A DNA stretch of 64,000 nucleotides, taken from positions 1-64,000 of the forward strand of contig JAGALX010000050.1 in assembly GCA_017625035.1 (NCBI GenBank). Reading direction: 5' to 3'. The DNA is from Clostridia bacterium (GTDB taxonomy: Bacteria; Bacillota; Clostridia; TANB77; CAG-508). Each line of letters begins with the position of its first letter. Positions within the stretch are counted from its first letter, which is position 1. The notes under the pieces are model-generated. The model was given only the letters and a program-made list of their open reading frames with translations. It did no database searches and had not been told where the DNA came from. A program made the translations under genes and the position numbers. Below, piece after piece: positions 26,024 to 33,372 of the stretch.

Positions 26024-26052
26024 TCATGCCGTAAGGCGAGGAGAGATTTCAA

Positions 26053-26685
26053 ATGGATATTGAGTTAAATATAGAAGAATTTCTACAAGAATTTTCTAAT
26101 AACTGTAAAAATGTACAAAAGAAATATTTTAAAAAAAATCAAATAATTACAACATATATTCAAAAGAGAAATCAAATTTGTATTCTTCTAAGGGGAGAAG
26201 CCGATTTAGTTAGATATGATTTAAATGGTGTAAAATCAATAATAGAGCATTTTACAAAAGATGATATTTTTGGAGATGCTTTTTATATTGTCAGTGTTAA
26301 TAATGAATTATCTGTAGAAGCAAAGAAAAACTGTGAAGTTCTATTTTTTTCATATGATAATATTTATAAACAATGTAAAAATGATTGTAAATTTCATAAA
26401 TTATTAAATGAGCATTTTTCTAGAATTATTGTTAGCAAAATTAAAACTTTAAATACAAGAATTGAGGTTTTAACCAAAAGAACTATTCGTGATAAACTAC
26501 TAGGATATTTTTCAATTTTATCGACAAGAAATTTATCCAGAAGTTTTATAATTCCATTTTCATTAACTGATTTAGCCGATTATTTAAGTGTAGATAGAAG
26601 TGCGATGATGAGAGAGATTAAGAATTTGAAAGAAGAAGGATTTATTGAGAAAGAAGGAAATAAGTTTACTTTGAAATCATTGTAA
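26053..26685 (+). CDS. Crp/Fnr-family transcriptional regulator
   Basis: A 210-residue regulator with a cyclic-nucleotide-binding-like beta-roll (residues 25-120; LLRGEADLVRYDLNGVKSII, KDDIFGDAFYIV), a dimer helix and a winged HTH (residues 145-208; LADYLSVDRSAMMREIKNLK is the recognition helix region). Cys residues are present (18, near 100, 116, 120) but not in the N-terminal cluster pattern of classical Fnr, so direct Fe-S oxygen sensing is not evident. It is divergent from nrdDG across 211 bp with a palindrome overlapping its own -35, so it likely controls itself and perhaps nrdDG. AGGAGAG precedes the ATG. Confidence 0.85.
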   Translation: MDIELNIEEFLQEFSNNCKNVQKKYFKKNQIITTYIQKRNQICILLRGEADLVRYDLNGVKSIIEHFTKDDIFGDAFYIVSVNNELSVEAKKNCEVLFFSYDNIYKQCKNDCKFHKLLNEHFSRIIVSKIKTLNTRIEVLTKRTIRDKLLGYFSILSTRNLSRSFIIPFSLTDLADYLSVDRSAMMREIKNLKEEGFIEKEGNKFTLKSL

Positions 26686-26715
26686 GTGGATTTAAAGATA
26701 AAAATAATATTTTAA

Positions 26716-26744
26716 TTGAAAAAAATAAATTAATTAAGTATAAT
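26716..26744 (+). promoter_or_regulatory. SigA-type promoter of the MntA-like gene
   Basis: TTGAAA (26716-26721), a 17-bp spacer and TATAAT (26739-26744). Transcription would begin near 26751, which argues for the ATG at 26764 as the gene start. Confidence 0.55.
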
Positions 26745-26763
26745 ACAGATGGTGATGGAAATG

Positions 26764-27048
26764 AAGTACGGATTATCAGAAGAAATATGTATAATGATAG
26801 AAAATATAATAAATAAATACAAAAAATATACATTTAAAATATTTGGATCAAGAGCAAGAGGAGATTATAAATACAATTCAGATATAGATATTGCAGTAGA
26901 AGGAACTATAAATAAAGATGATGAGCTTAAAATATTAAACGAGTTTGATTTATTACAAATTCCATACACAGTAGATGTCGTTTTTGTAAATAATATAAAC
27001 AAAGAAGAACTAATTGATTCAATAAATAGGGAAGGAGTTGAATTTTAA
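26764..27048 (+). CDS. MntA-like minimal nucleotidyltransferase
   Basis: A 94-residue minimal nucleotidyltransferase. The signature GSRARGD and SDIDIAVEG (residues 29-47) is the GSxARG...DxD active site; a further Asp lies in VDVVFV. Such proteins are the MntA antitoxins that AMPylate HepT (HEPN) toxins. Upstream ATGs at 26749 and 26755 would fall at or before the predicted transcription start, so 26764 is preferred. The next gene overlaps in layout (27049, immediately after the stop) and is the expected HepT partner but is truncated. Confidence 0.8.
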   Translation, partial: KYGLSEEICIMIENIINKYKKYTFKIFGSRARGDYKYNSDIDIAVEGTINKDDELKILNEFDLLQIPYTVDVVFVNNINKEELIDSINREGVEF

Positions 27049-27234
27049 ATGACACGTTTTGAACAAAGAAAACAAGACTATTATAAAGCTTATGAAAGAT
27101 TAAATGAGGCAACAAAAGAGCCTGTCAGTGATATTGTAACAAATGGTAATTTATGTGAATTCTTCATGAACAATAACATCTATTTATTGACAATTCAAAA
27201 AATGTTTAATAAACTAACTAATGCAATTATATAA
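27049..27234 (+). pseudogene. Truncated HEPN/HI0074-type partner of the nucleotidyltransferase
   Basis: 61 codons beginning MTRFEQRKQDYYKAYERLNEA, which matches the opening of HI0074-like nucleotidyltransferase substrate-binding (HEPN-type) proteins. Those proteins run to about 130 residues and continue with an RFEFTFELAWK-like helix and an RNxxxH-type motif, neither of which appears here. The frame ends in an unrelated hydrophobic tail 21 bp before the next gene. It is most likely a deletion remnant. No simple one-base shift restores the family sequence. Confidence 0.55.
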
Positions 27235-27255
27235 TAAAATTATGGAGGAAAATTA

Positions 27256-29610
27256 ATGTTAAAACTAAAAAACATAAAGAAAAGTTACAAAACAGGCGAC
27301 TTTGTGCAACAAGCATTAAAAGGTGTAAGCTTAGACTTTAGAGAAAACGAATTCGTAGCTATACTTGGAACAAGTGGTAGCGGAAAAACAACATTACTAA
27401 ACATTATAGGTGGACTAGATAGATATGATTCAGGAGACCTAATAATAAATGGTAAATCTACAAAAGATTTTAAAGATAAAGACTGGGACTCATATAGAAA
27501 TAATTCAGTTGGATTCATATTTCAAAGCTATAATTTAATAGGTCATATTTCAGTACTTGCAAATGTAGAAATGAGTATGACACTAAGTGGTGTTTCTTCA
27601 AAAGAAAAAAGAAAAAGGGCTTTAGAAGTTCTTGAAAAAGTTGGATTAAAAGATCATGCAAACAAAAAGCCAAACCAATTATCAGGTGGTCAAATGCAAA
27701 GAGTTGCAATTGCAAGAGCACTAGTAAATAATCCAGAAATAATATTAGCAGATGAACCAACAGGAGCCTTAGATTCTACAACATCAGTTCAAATTATGGA
27801 ACTAATTAAAGAAATTGCTAAAGAAAAACTAGTAATAATGGTAACACATAATCCAGAACTTGCTAGGGATTATGCAACAAGAATTGTGAATGTAAAAGAT
27901 GGAGAAATAATAAGTGATTCTAATCCAGTAAACGAAGAAGAAACTGGAAAAGAACAATACAAATTAAAGAAAACATCTATGGGATTTTTCACTGCACTAA
28001 AATTATCATTTACAAACATATGGACTAAAAAAGGAAGAACATTATTAACAGCACTTGCATCTAGTATTGGAATTATAGGTATTGCTGTAATCCTAAGCCT
28101 ATCAACAGGATTTCAAGCCAAAATAGATGAATACATGAAAGATGCAATGGACCAATTTCCTATTATAATAAATGCTACAGTAGCACAAGTTGATGAAGAA
28201 ACTATGAAGCAGCATTCAGAAGAAATGTCTAGCATAATGAATGGAACTGCAGAATATGCAAATACAGATGAAGTTATTTTATATGATTCATCTTTTAATT
28301 CATTAATTCACAAAAATGTACTTTCAGACGAATATAGAGAATATTTAAATAATATAGATAAAGATACTTGTAGTAGTATAGGTTATATTCGAATAGCTTC
28401 TATGAATGTTTTAAGAAAAATTGATAATAAAGTAGTTCCAGTTTCTTTTTCAGCAGGAATTAACCAAGAAGCTCAAAGTAGTGCTAGTGGTATGACAAAT
28501 ATGTCTGCAACAACATATCCAACAATGCTTGATGAAAATAGAAATTATTTACATGAATATTATGATGTTTTAGCAGGTGAATATCCTAAAAATACAACAG
28601 ATGTAGTATTAGTAGTAGATTCTAAAAATAGAGTAGATATTAATACAATGAAAAGTTTAGGATATGATACTGAAAATTTAGAAACAATCAAATTTAACGA
28701 TATTATAGGAACAGAAATGAAATTAGTTTCGAATAATGATTATTATTCAAAAACACAAATGGGAACATTTGCTCCAAATAGTGATTATGAAACAATGTAT
28801 AATGAAGAAGATAATATTACTCTAAAAGTTGTTGGGGTTATTAGATCAAAACAAGATGTAAAAATTTCATTATTAGCAGGAGGAATTGCATATAGTAATG
28901 AATTATCAGAAATGGTAATACAAAAAAACCTAGATTCTGATATAGTAAAAGCCCAAAATGAAGCGAATTATAACATTTTTACAAGACAAAGTTTTTCTAC
29001 TGAAGATGAAAAAGAGCAAATGATATGGTATTTAGGAGGAACTACAGTTCCAGCAGCAGCAATTATTTATCCTACATCATTTGATAAAAAAGAAGATTTA
29101 ATAAATTATTTAGACAAATATAATGAAGGAAAAGACCTTGAAAATCAAGTTATTTACACTGACTTATCAGAAACAATAACAGGTATGACTTCTGGAATTA
29201 TGGATGCAATAACAATAGTATTAGTTGCATTTTCTGCAATTTCACTTGTAGTATCTACAATAATGATTGCCATAATAACTTATATTTCTGTACTAGAAAG
29301 AACAAAAGAAATAGGTATATTACGTGCAATGGGGGCTAGAAAGAAAGACATAACAAGAGTATTCAATGCAGAAACATTTATAATAGGTCTATGCTCAGGA
29401 GCACTAGGAATTTTAATTGCATATCTATTAACAATACCAATAAATAATGTAATAAAAAATCTAACAGAATTAGAAAATGTAGCAAATTTAAATCCAATAC
29501 ATGCAATACTTCTAGTTGCAATCAGCATAATCCTAACACTAATAGGTGGATGGATACCAGCAAAAATGGCAGCAAAAAAAGATCCAGTAAATGCTTTAAG
29601 AACAGAATAG
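27256..29610 (+). CDS. MacB/LolD-like ABC transporter, ATPase fused to FtsX permease
   Basis: A 784-residue fusion. Residues 1-235 form the ATPase: Walker A GTSGSGKT (near 38), LSGGQ (near 140), Walker B ILADEPTGALD (near 161), H-loop VTH. Residues 255-784 are the MacB/FtsX permease: one helix near 265-285 (LTALASSIGIIGIAVILSLS), a large extracytoplasmic domain to about 640, then three helices at 645-780 with ERTKEIGILRAMGARKKD. Type VII ABC proteins of this form use mechanotransmission for peptide or antibiotic export or resistance in Gram-positives. AGGAGG is upstream. It seems to stand alone. Confidence 0.9.
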   Translation: MLKLKNIKKSYKTGDFVQQALKGVSLDFRENEFVAILGTSGSGKTTLLNIIGGLDRYDSGDLIINGKSTKDFKDKDWDSYRNNSVGFIFQSYNLIGHISVLANVEMSMTLSGVSSKEKRKRALEVLEKVGLKDHANKKPNQLSGGQMQRVAIARALVNNPEIILADEPTGALDSTTSVQIMELIKEIAKEKLVIMVTHNPELARDYATRIVNVKDGEIISDSNPVNEEETGKEQYKLKKTSMGFFTALKLSFTNIWTKKGRTLLTALASSIGIIGIAVILSLSTGFQAKIDEYMKDAMDQFPIIINATVAQVDEETMKQHSEEMSSIMNGTAEYANTDEVILYDSSFNSLIHKNVLSDEYREYLNNIDKDTCSSIGYIRIASMNVLRKIDNKVVPVSFSAGINQEAQSSASGMTNMSATTYPTMLDENRNYLHEYYDVLAGEYPKNTTDVVLVVDSKNRVDINTMKSLGYDTENLETIKFNDIIGTEMKLVSNNDYYSKTQMGTFAPNSDYETMYNEEDNITLKVVGVIRSKQDVKISLLAGGIAYSNELSEMVIQKNLDSDIVKAQNEANYNIFTRQSFSTEDEKEQMIWYLGGTTVPAAAIIYPTSFDKKEDLINYLDKYNEGKDLENQVIYTDLSETITGMTSGIMDAITIVLVAFSAISLVVSTIMIAIITYISVLERTKEIGILRAMGARKKDITRVFNAETFIIGLCSGALGILIAYLLTIPINNVIKNLTELENVANLNPIHAILLVAISIILTLIGGWIPAKMAAKKDPVNALRTE

Positions 29611-29660
29611 GGAAATGGGGACGGTTTTAATTTCCCAGATTTGGGAAATTGGGACATAGC
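29610..29660. repeat. REP-like repeat, type 2
   Basis: GGGAAATGGGGACGGTTTTA and ATTTCCCAGATTTGGGAAAT followed by TGGGACA. It starts at the stop codon of the ABC gene. The TTTCCC/GGGAAA arms pair. Same type as 12267 and 54405-54430. Confidence 0.6.
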
Positions 29661-29835
29661 TTGAAGATTTTTAATGTCAAATGACCCCATCCCAATGACA
29701 GCTTTTAATTGGATAATATTGTCCGAGATGTTTTCGATGAACATAAATAATTTTAGAATTATGTTGAAAAAAATAAAATTGTTAAGTATACTTTCATATG
29801 TATAACATAAGAAAAATATAAAAGGGGAGATAAAC

Positions 29836-30516
29836 ATGAATTATGAATTAATAGGAAAAACAGTTCCAGCAGTAGAAGTTACATTAAATAAAGGTGAATC
29901 TATGTATTCGCAAAAAGGTGGAATGGCTTGGCAAACAGAAGGAATAACAATGAAAACAAATGCCAGAGGTGGAGTTATGAAAAGCCTAGGTAGAATGTTT
30001 ACTGGTGAGTCTATTTTTATGAATACATTTACTGCTGAAAAAGATGGAGCAAAAGTTGCATTCGCAACAACTGTACCAGGAGATGTAATTGGAATTAATA
30101 TGGAAAAACATCCAAATGGGTTTATGTTACAAAAACATGCATTTTTATGTGCTCAGCCAAGTGTAGATATAAAAGTAGCATTTACAAAAAGATTTTCAGC
30201 AGGATTTTTTGGTGGAGAAGGATTTATTTTACAAAAAGCTCAAGGTAATGGAATGTTATTTTTAGAAGTAGATGGAGATCCAGTAATAAGAAAATTAGCT
30301 CCAGGAGAAGTGCTAAAAGTTGATACAGGAAATGTTGTAGGATTTGAATCTTCTGTATCATATGAAATAGAGATGGTAAAAGGATTAGGAAATATATTCT
30401 TAGGAGGAGAAGGTCTATTTTTAACAAAATTAACTGGACCAGGAAAAGTTATAATACAATCACAAAACTTCGGTGATTTTGCAGGAAGAATATTAGGATT
30501 AATGCCTAAAAAATAA
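29836..30516 (+). CDS. AIM24/TIGR00266-family protein
   Basis: A 226-residue all-beta protein of the TIGR00266/AIM24 family. It is rich in glycine turns typical of the double-psi-like beta fold: KGGMAWQTEGITMKT, GRMFTGESIFMNTFTA, FFGGEGFILQKAQGNGMLFL and FLGGEGLFLTKLTGPGKVII. Family members are trimeric and of unknown biochemical function. The full length is present. A weak promoter candidate (TTGTTA then TATAAC, about 29776-29804) and AAAGGGGAG precede it. It ends 44 bp before an inverted REP-like pair that probably terminates it. Confidence 0.85.
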   Translation: MNYELIGKTVPAVEVTLNKGESMYSQKGGMAWQTEGITMKTNARGGVMKSLGRMFTGESIFMNTFTAEKDGAKVAFATTVPGDVIGINMEKHPNGFMLQKHAFLCAQPSVDIKVAFTKRFSAGFFGGEGFILQKAQGNGMLFLEVDGDPVIRKLAPGEVLKVDTGNVVGFESSVSYEIEMVKGLGNIFLGGEGLFLTKLTGPGKVIIQSQNFGDFAGRILGLMPKK

Positions 30517-30559
30517 ATTATATAATTGTACTAGGTCATTTCATTGAGGATGAGGACAG

Positions 30560-30629
30560 TGCACATTGAGGATGTTAAAAATATGCAAGATTTTTGCACA
30601 TTTTTAACGTCCTCAATGTGCATTTTTTT
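30560..30629. repeat. Head-to-head pair of REP-like type 1 units, terminator-like
   Basis: TGCACATTGAGGATGTTAAA at 30560 pairs with TTTAACGTCCTCAATGTGCA ending at 30622, with a short AGATTT-type loop. The 28-bp stem is followed by T7 (30623-30629), so on the plus strand it can terminate the AIM24-like gene. The compensating A/T and G/C differences between arms suggest the pairing is conserved. Confidence 0.65.
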
Positions 30630-30631
30630 CG

Positions 30632-30799
30632 TATAATAGGAAAGTTCAACATAAGAGAAAATTTTAACTATAAATACTTTCCTATTATAAAAAAACATTG
30701 CACACAATTTTTTGCAAAAATTGTCGCACGAACAATTACACGTGGCGCATAATATAATTTGAAAAAAATTAGAATGTTTTAAATGCGCCAGTATTGTTC
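30632..30799. repeat. Modular palindromic repeat, copy 2 (right hairpin B1)
   Basis: Left hairpin TATAATAGGAAAGTT with ACTTTCCTATTATA; the linker CATTGCACACAATTTTTTGC; then B1 from GAACAATTACACGTGGCGCAT to ATGCGCCAGTATTGTTC. Copy 3 begins at the next base, giving a head-to-tail tandem. Confidence 0.78.
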
Positions 30800-30963
30800 T
30801 ATAATAGGAAAGTTCAACATAAGAGTAAAGATTAACTACGAATATTTTCCTATTATAGAAAAACATTGCACACAATTTTTTGCAAAAATTGGCGCACGAA
30901 CAAAGACGCGGACGAAAAAATGACATAAACAGATTCGAATTTAAATATGTCCGCTTTTGTTCT
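30800..30963. repeat. Modular palindromic repeat, copy 3 (right hairpin B2)
   Basis: The left half is nearly identical to copy 2. After the shared GCGCACGAACAA, the right half switches to B2: AGACGCGGACGAAAAAATGA to ATGTCCGCTTTTGTTC, where GCGGAC pairs with GTCCGC and GAACAA with TTGTTC. The same B2 occurs in copy 5 at 53866. Confidence 0.78.
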
Positions 30964-31002
30964 CATCCACGAATAAAGTTTTAACAAAAAATTGTCAGGC
31001 TA

Positions 31003-31031
31003 TTGACATTTTCCAAATATCATCATATTAT
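31003..31031 (+). promoter_or_regulatory. SigA-type promoter of the MarR-ABC operon
   Basis: TTGACA (31003-31008), a 17-bp spacer and TATTAT (31026-31031). Transcription would start about 30 bp before the MarR gene. Confidence 0.6.
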
Positions 31032-31065
31032 ATAACTTACAACAGATTTAAATAAAGGAGGCTTT

Positions 31066-31521
31066 ATGAAAAATAATAAAATTTTATTTAAAATAAAAAC
31101 TCTAGAAAAAATGATTATAAGAACATTATTTAATGATAAATGCATGTTTGAACAAAAGACAAAATCAATACCAACCCCAACTCAAATGCAAATAATAGAG
31201 TATATATTAGAGCATAGAGATGAAGATGTTTATCAAAAAGATTTAGAAGAAGTTTTAAAACTTAGAAGAGCTACTGTTTCAGGCGTTTTGCAAACAATGG
31301 AAAAAAATAATCTTATAGTCAGAGTTATTAATTCTGATGATAGTAGAACAAAAAAAATTATTTTAAATGAAAATGCAAAAAAAACATTTTTGGAAAATGA
31401 AAAAAAGATGGAAAATTTAGAAAAAATTATTATATCTGATATTTCAGAAGAAGAACTAGATATTTTTTCAAATGTTATTGAAAAAATGAAGAAAAATATA
31501 AGTAAAATGAATATTAATTAA
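31066..31521 (+). CDS. MarR-family transcriptional regulator
   Basis: A 151-residue winged-helix regulator. PTPTQMQIIEYILEH and VYQKDLEEVLKLRRATVSGV (residues 35-80) form the HTH; the wing has NSDDSRTKKIIL. The length is normal for MarR. It directly precedes two ABC exporter half-genes, the common arrangement for drug-responsive local control. A consensus promoter is upstream and AAAGGAGG precedes the ATG. Confidence 0.88.
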   Translation: MKNNKILFKIKTLEKMIIRTLFNDKCMFEQKTKSIPTPTQMQIIEYILEHRDEDVYQKDLEEVLKLRRATVSGVLQTMEKNNLIVRVINSDDSRTKKIILNENAKKTFLENEKKMENLEKIIISDISEEELDIFSNVIEKMKKNISKMNIN

Positions 31522-31561
31522 AATTATAAAGTTATTTTACGCAAAAGAAAGGATTGTTTAT

Positions 31562-33328
31562 ATGATAAAACTTTTAAAAAATTTAGGCAAAAGAGAATGG
31601 CTATTAGCAATAATAGCTTTTATATTAATAATAGGTCAAGTTTGGCTAGAGCTTAAAATGCCAGATTACATGTCTCAAATTACTGTACTTGTAAAAACAG
31701 AAGGTAGTAAAATGAGTGATATATTGCAAAATGGTGGATATATGCTTGCATGTGCATTTGGAAGTCTTGTTTCTGCTATATTAGTGGGATATTTAGTTTC
31801 AAGCATAGCTGCAAATCTTTCTAAAAATATTAGAAAAAGTTTATTTGATAAAGTTCAAAATTTAGCTATAAATGAAGTTAAAATGTTTTCAACAAGTAGT
31901 TTAATAACAAGATCAACAAATGATATTACACAAGTTCAAATGCTAATTGCAATGGGAATGCAATTAATGATTAAAGCACCAATTACAGCTATTTGGGCAA
32001 TTACCAAAATTTTAAATAAAGGTTGGCAATGGAGTACAGCTACAGGTATTGCAGTTGTTATATTATTATCAGTAGTAGCTATGTTAATGGTTATAGTATT
32101 ACCTAAATTTAAAATTGTGCAAAAATTAACTGATAAAATAAACGGAGTCACAAGAGAAAACTTAACAGGTATTCGTGTAGTAAGAGCTTTTAATGCAGAA
32201 CAATATCAAGAAGATAAATTTGAAGATGTGAATACAAAACTAACAAATCAACAATTATTTAATCAAAAAAAGTTTGCAATTATGCAACCAACAATGTATT
32301 TAGTAATGCATGCATTAACACTTGCAATTTATTTTATAGGAGCAATTTTAATAAAAGAATCAGTACTTGCTGACAAATTAACTCTTTTTGGCGATATGGT
32401 AGTATTTAGCTCATATGCAATGCAAGTTATAATGTCTTTCTTAATGCTTGCCTTGATTTTTATGATGTTACCACGTGCCCAAGTTTCTGCAAAACGTATT
32501 AATGAAGTTATGGATACAGAAATAACTATTAAAGATGGAAAAATAGATAAAGATGTAACTTCAGATAGAGGAACAGTAGAATTTAGGAATGTTTCATTTA
32601 AATATCCTGATGCAGATGAATATTTATTAAAAAATATTTCATTTGAAGCAAAAAAAGGTGAAACAGTTGCTTTTATAGGTTCAACAGGAAGCGGAAAATC
32701 AACATTAATTAATCTAGTTCCAAGATTTTATGATGCTACAGAAGGTGAAGTTTTAGTAGATGGTGTTAATGTAAAAGAATATACACAAGAATTTTTGCAT
32801 AACAAAATCGGATATGTTCCTCAAAAAGCTGTAATGTTTGACGGAACTGTAAAAGAAAATGTTTCTTACGGTGATAATGGAAAAGGTAATATTACAGAAG
32901 AAAAAGTAAAAGAAGCGATTCACATTGCACAAGCAACTGATTTTGTTGAGAAAATGGATGATAAATACAATACACATATAGCTCAAGGAGGAACAAATGT
33001 ATCTGGTGGTCAAAAACAAAGACTTGCAATAGCAAGAGCAATTGCAAGAGACCCAGAAATTTATATTTTTGATGATAGTTTTTCTGCATTAGATTACAAA
33101 ACAGATTCAATTTTAAGAAAAGAGCTTAAAAATTACACTAAAGATGCTACAAGTTTAATAGTTGCACAAAGAATAGGAACTATTATGAATGCAGATAAAA
33201 TAATTGTTTTAGACGAAGGTGAAATTGTCGGAAAAGGAACACATAAAGAATTACTAAAAAATTGTAAAGTATATAAGCAAATTGCTTTATCACAATTATC
33301 AAAAGACGAGTTAGATGTCCAAGAATAA
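31562..33328 (+). CDS. ABC exporter half, degenerate-site subunit
   Basis: A 588-residue type IV ABC half-transporter. Residues 1-310 hold six membrane helices; residues 335-570 the ATPase with Walker A GSTGSGKS (near 378) and signature VSGGQ. Walker B is IFDDSFSALD, so the catalytic Glu is Asp, which marks this as the degenerate-site partner of a heterodimer (TM287/BmrC/LmrC type). Its partner is the next gene 44 bp downstream. The pair likely exports drugs or peptides under the control of the MarR gene. Confidence 0.9.
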   Translation: MIKLLKNLGKREWLLAIIAFILIIGQVWLELKMPDYMSQITVLVKTEGSKMSDILQNGGYMLACAFGSLVSAILVGYLVSSIAANLSKNIRKSLFDKVQNLAINEVKMFSTSSLITRSTNDITQVQMLIAMGMQLMIKAPITAIWAITKILNKGWQWSTATGIAVVILLSVVAMLMVIVLPKFKIVQKLTDKINGVTRENLTGIRVVRAFNAEQYQEDKFEDVNTKLTNQQLFNQKKFAIMQPTMYLVMHALTLAIYFIGAILIKESVLADKLTLFGDMVVFSSYAMQVIMSFLMLALIFMMLPRAQVSAKRINEVMDTEITIKDGKIDKDVTSDRGTVEFRNVSFKYPDADEYLLKNISFEAKKGETVAFIGSTGSGKSTLINLVPRFYDATEGEVLVDGVNVKEYTQEFLHNKIGYVPQKAVMFDGTVKENVSYGDNGKGNITEEKVKEAIHIAQATDFVEKMDDKYNTHIAQGGTNVSGGQKQRLAIARAIARDPEIYIFDDSFSALDYKTDSILRKELKNYTKDATSLIVAQRIGTIMNADKIIVLDEGEIVGKGTHKELLKNCKVYKQIALSQLSKDELDVQE

Positions 33329-33372
33329 TAAACATTACATACAACTCGTACTAGAAAGGTAGGAATTTAAAA

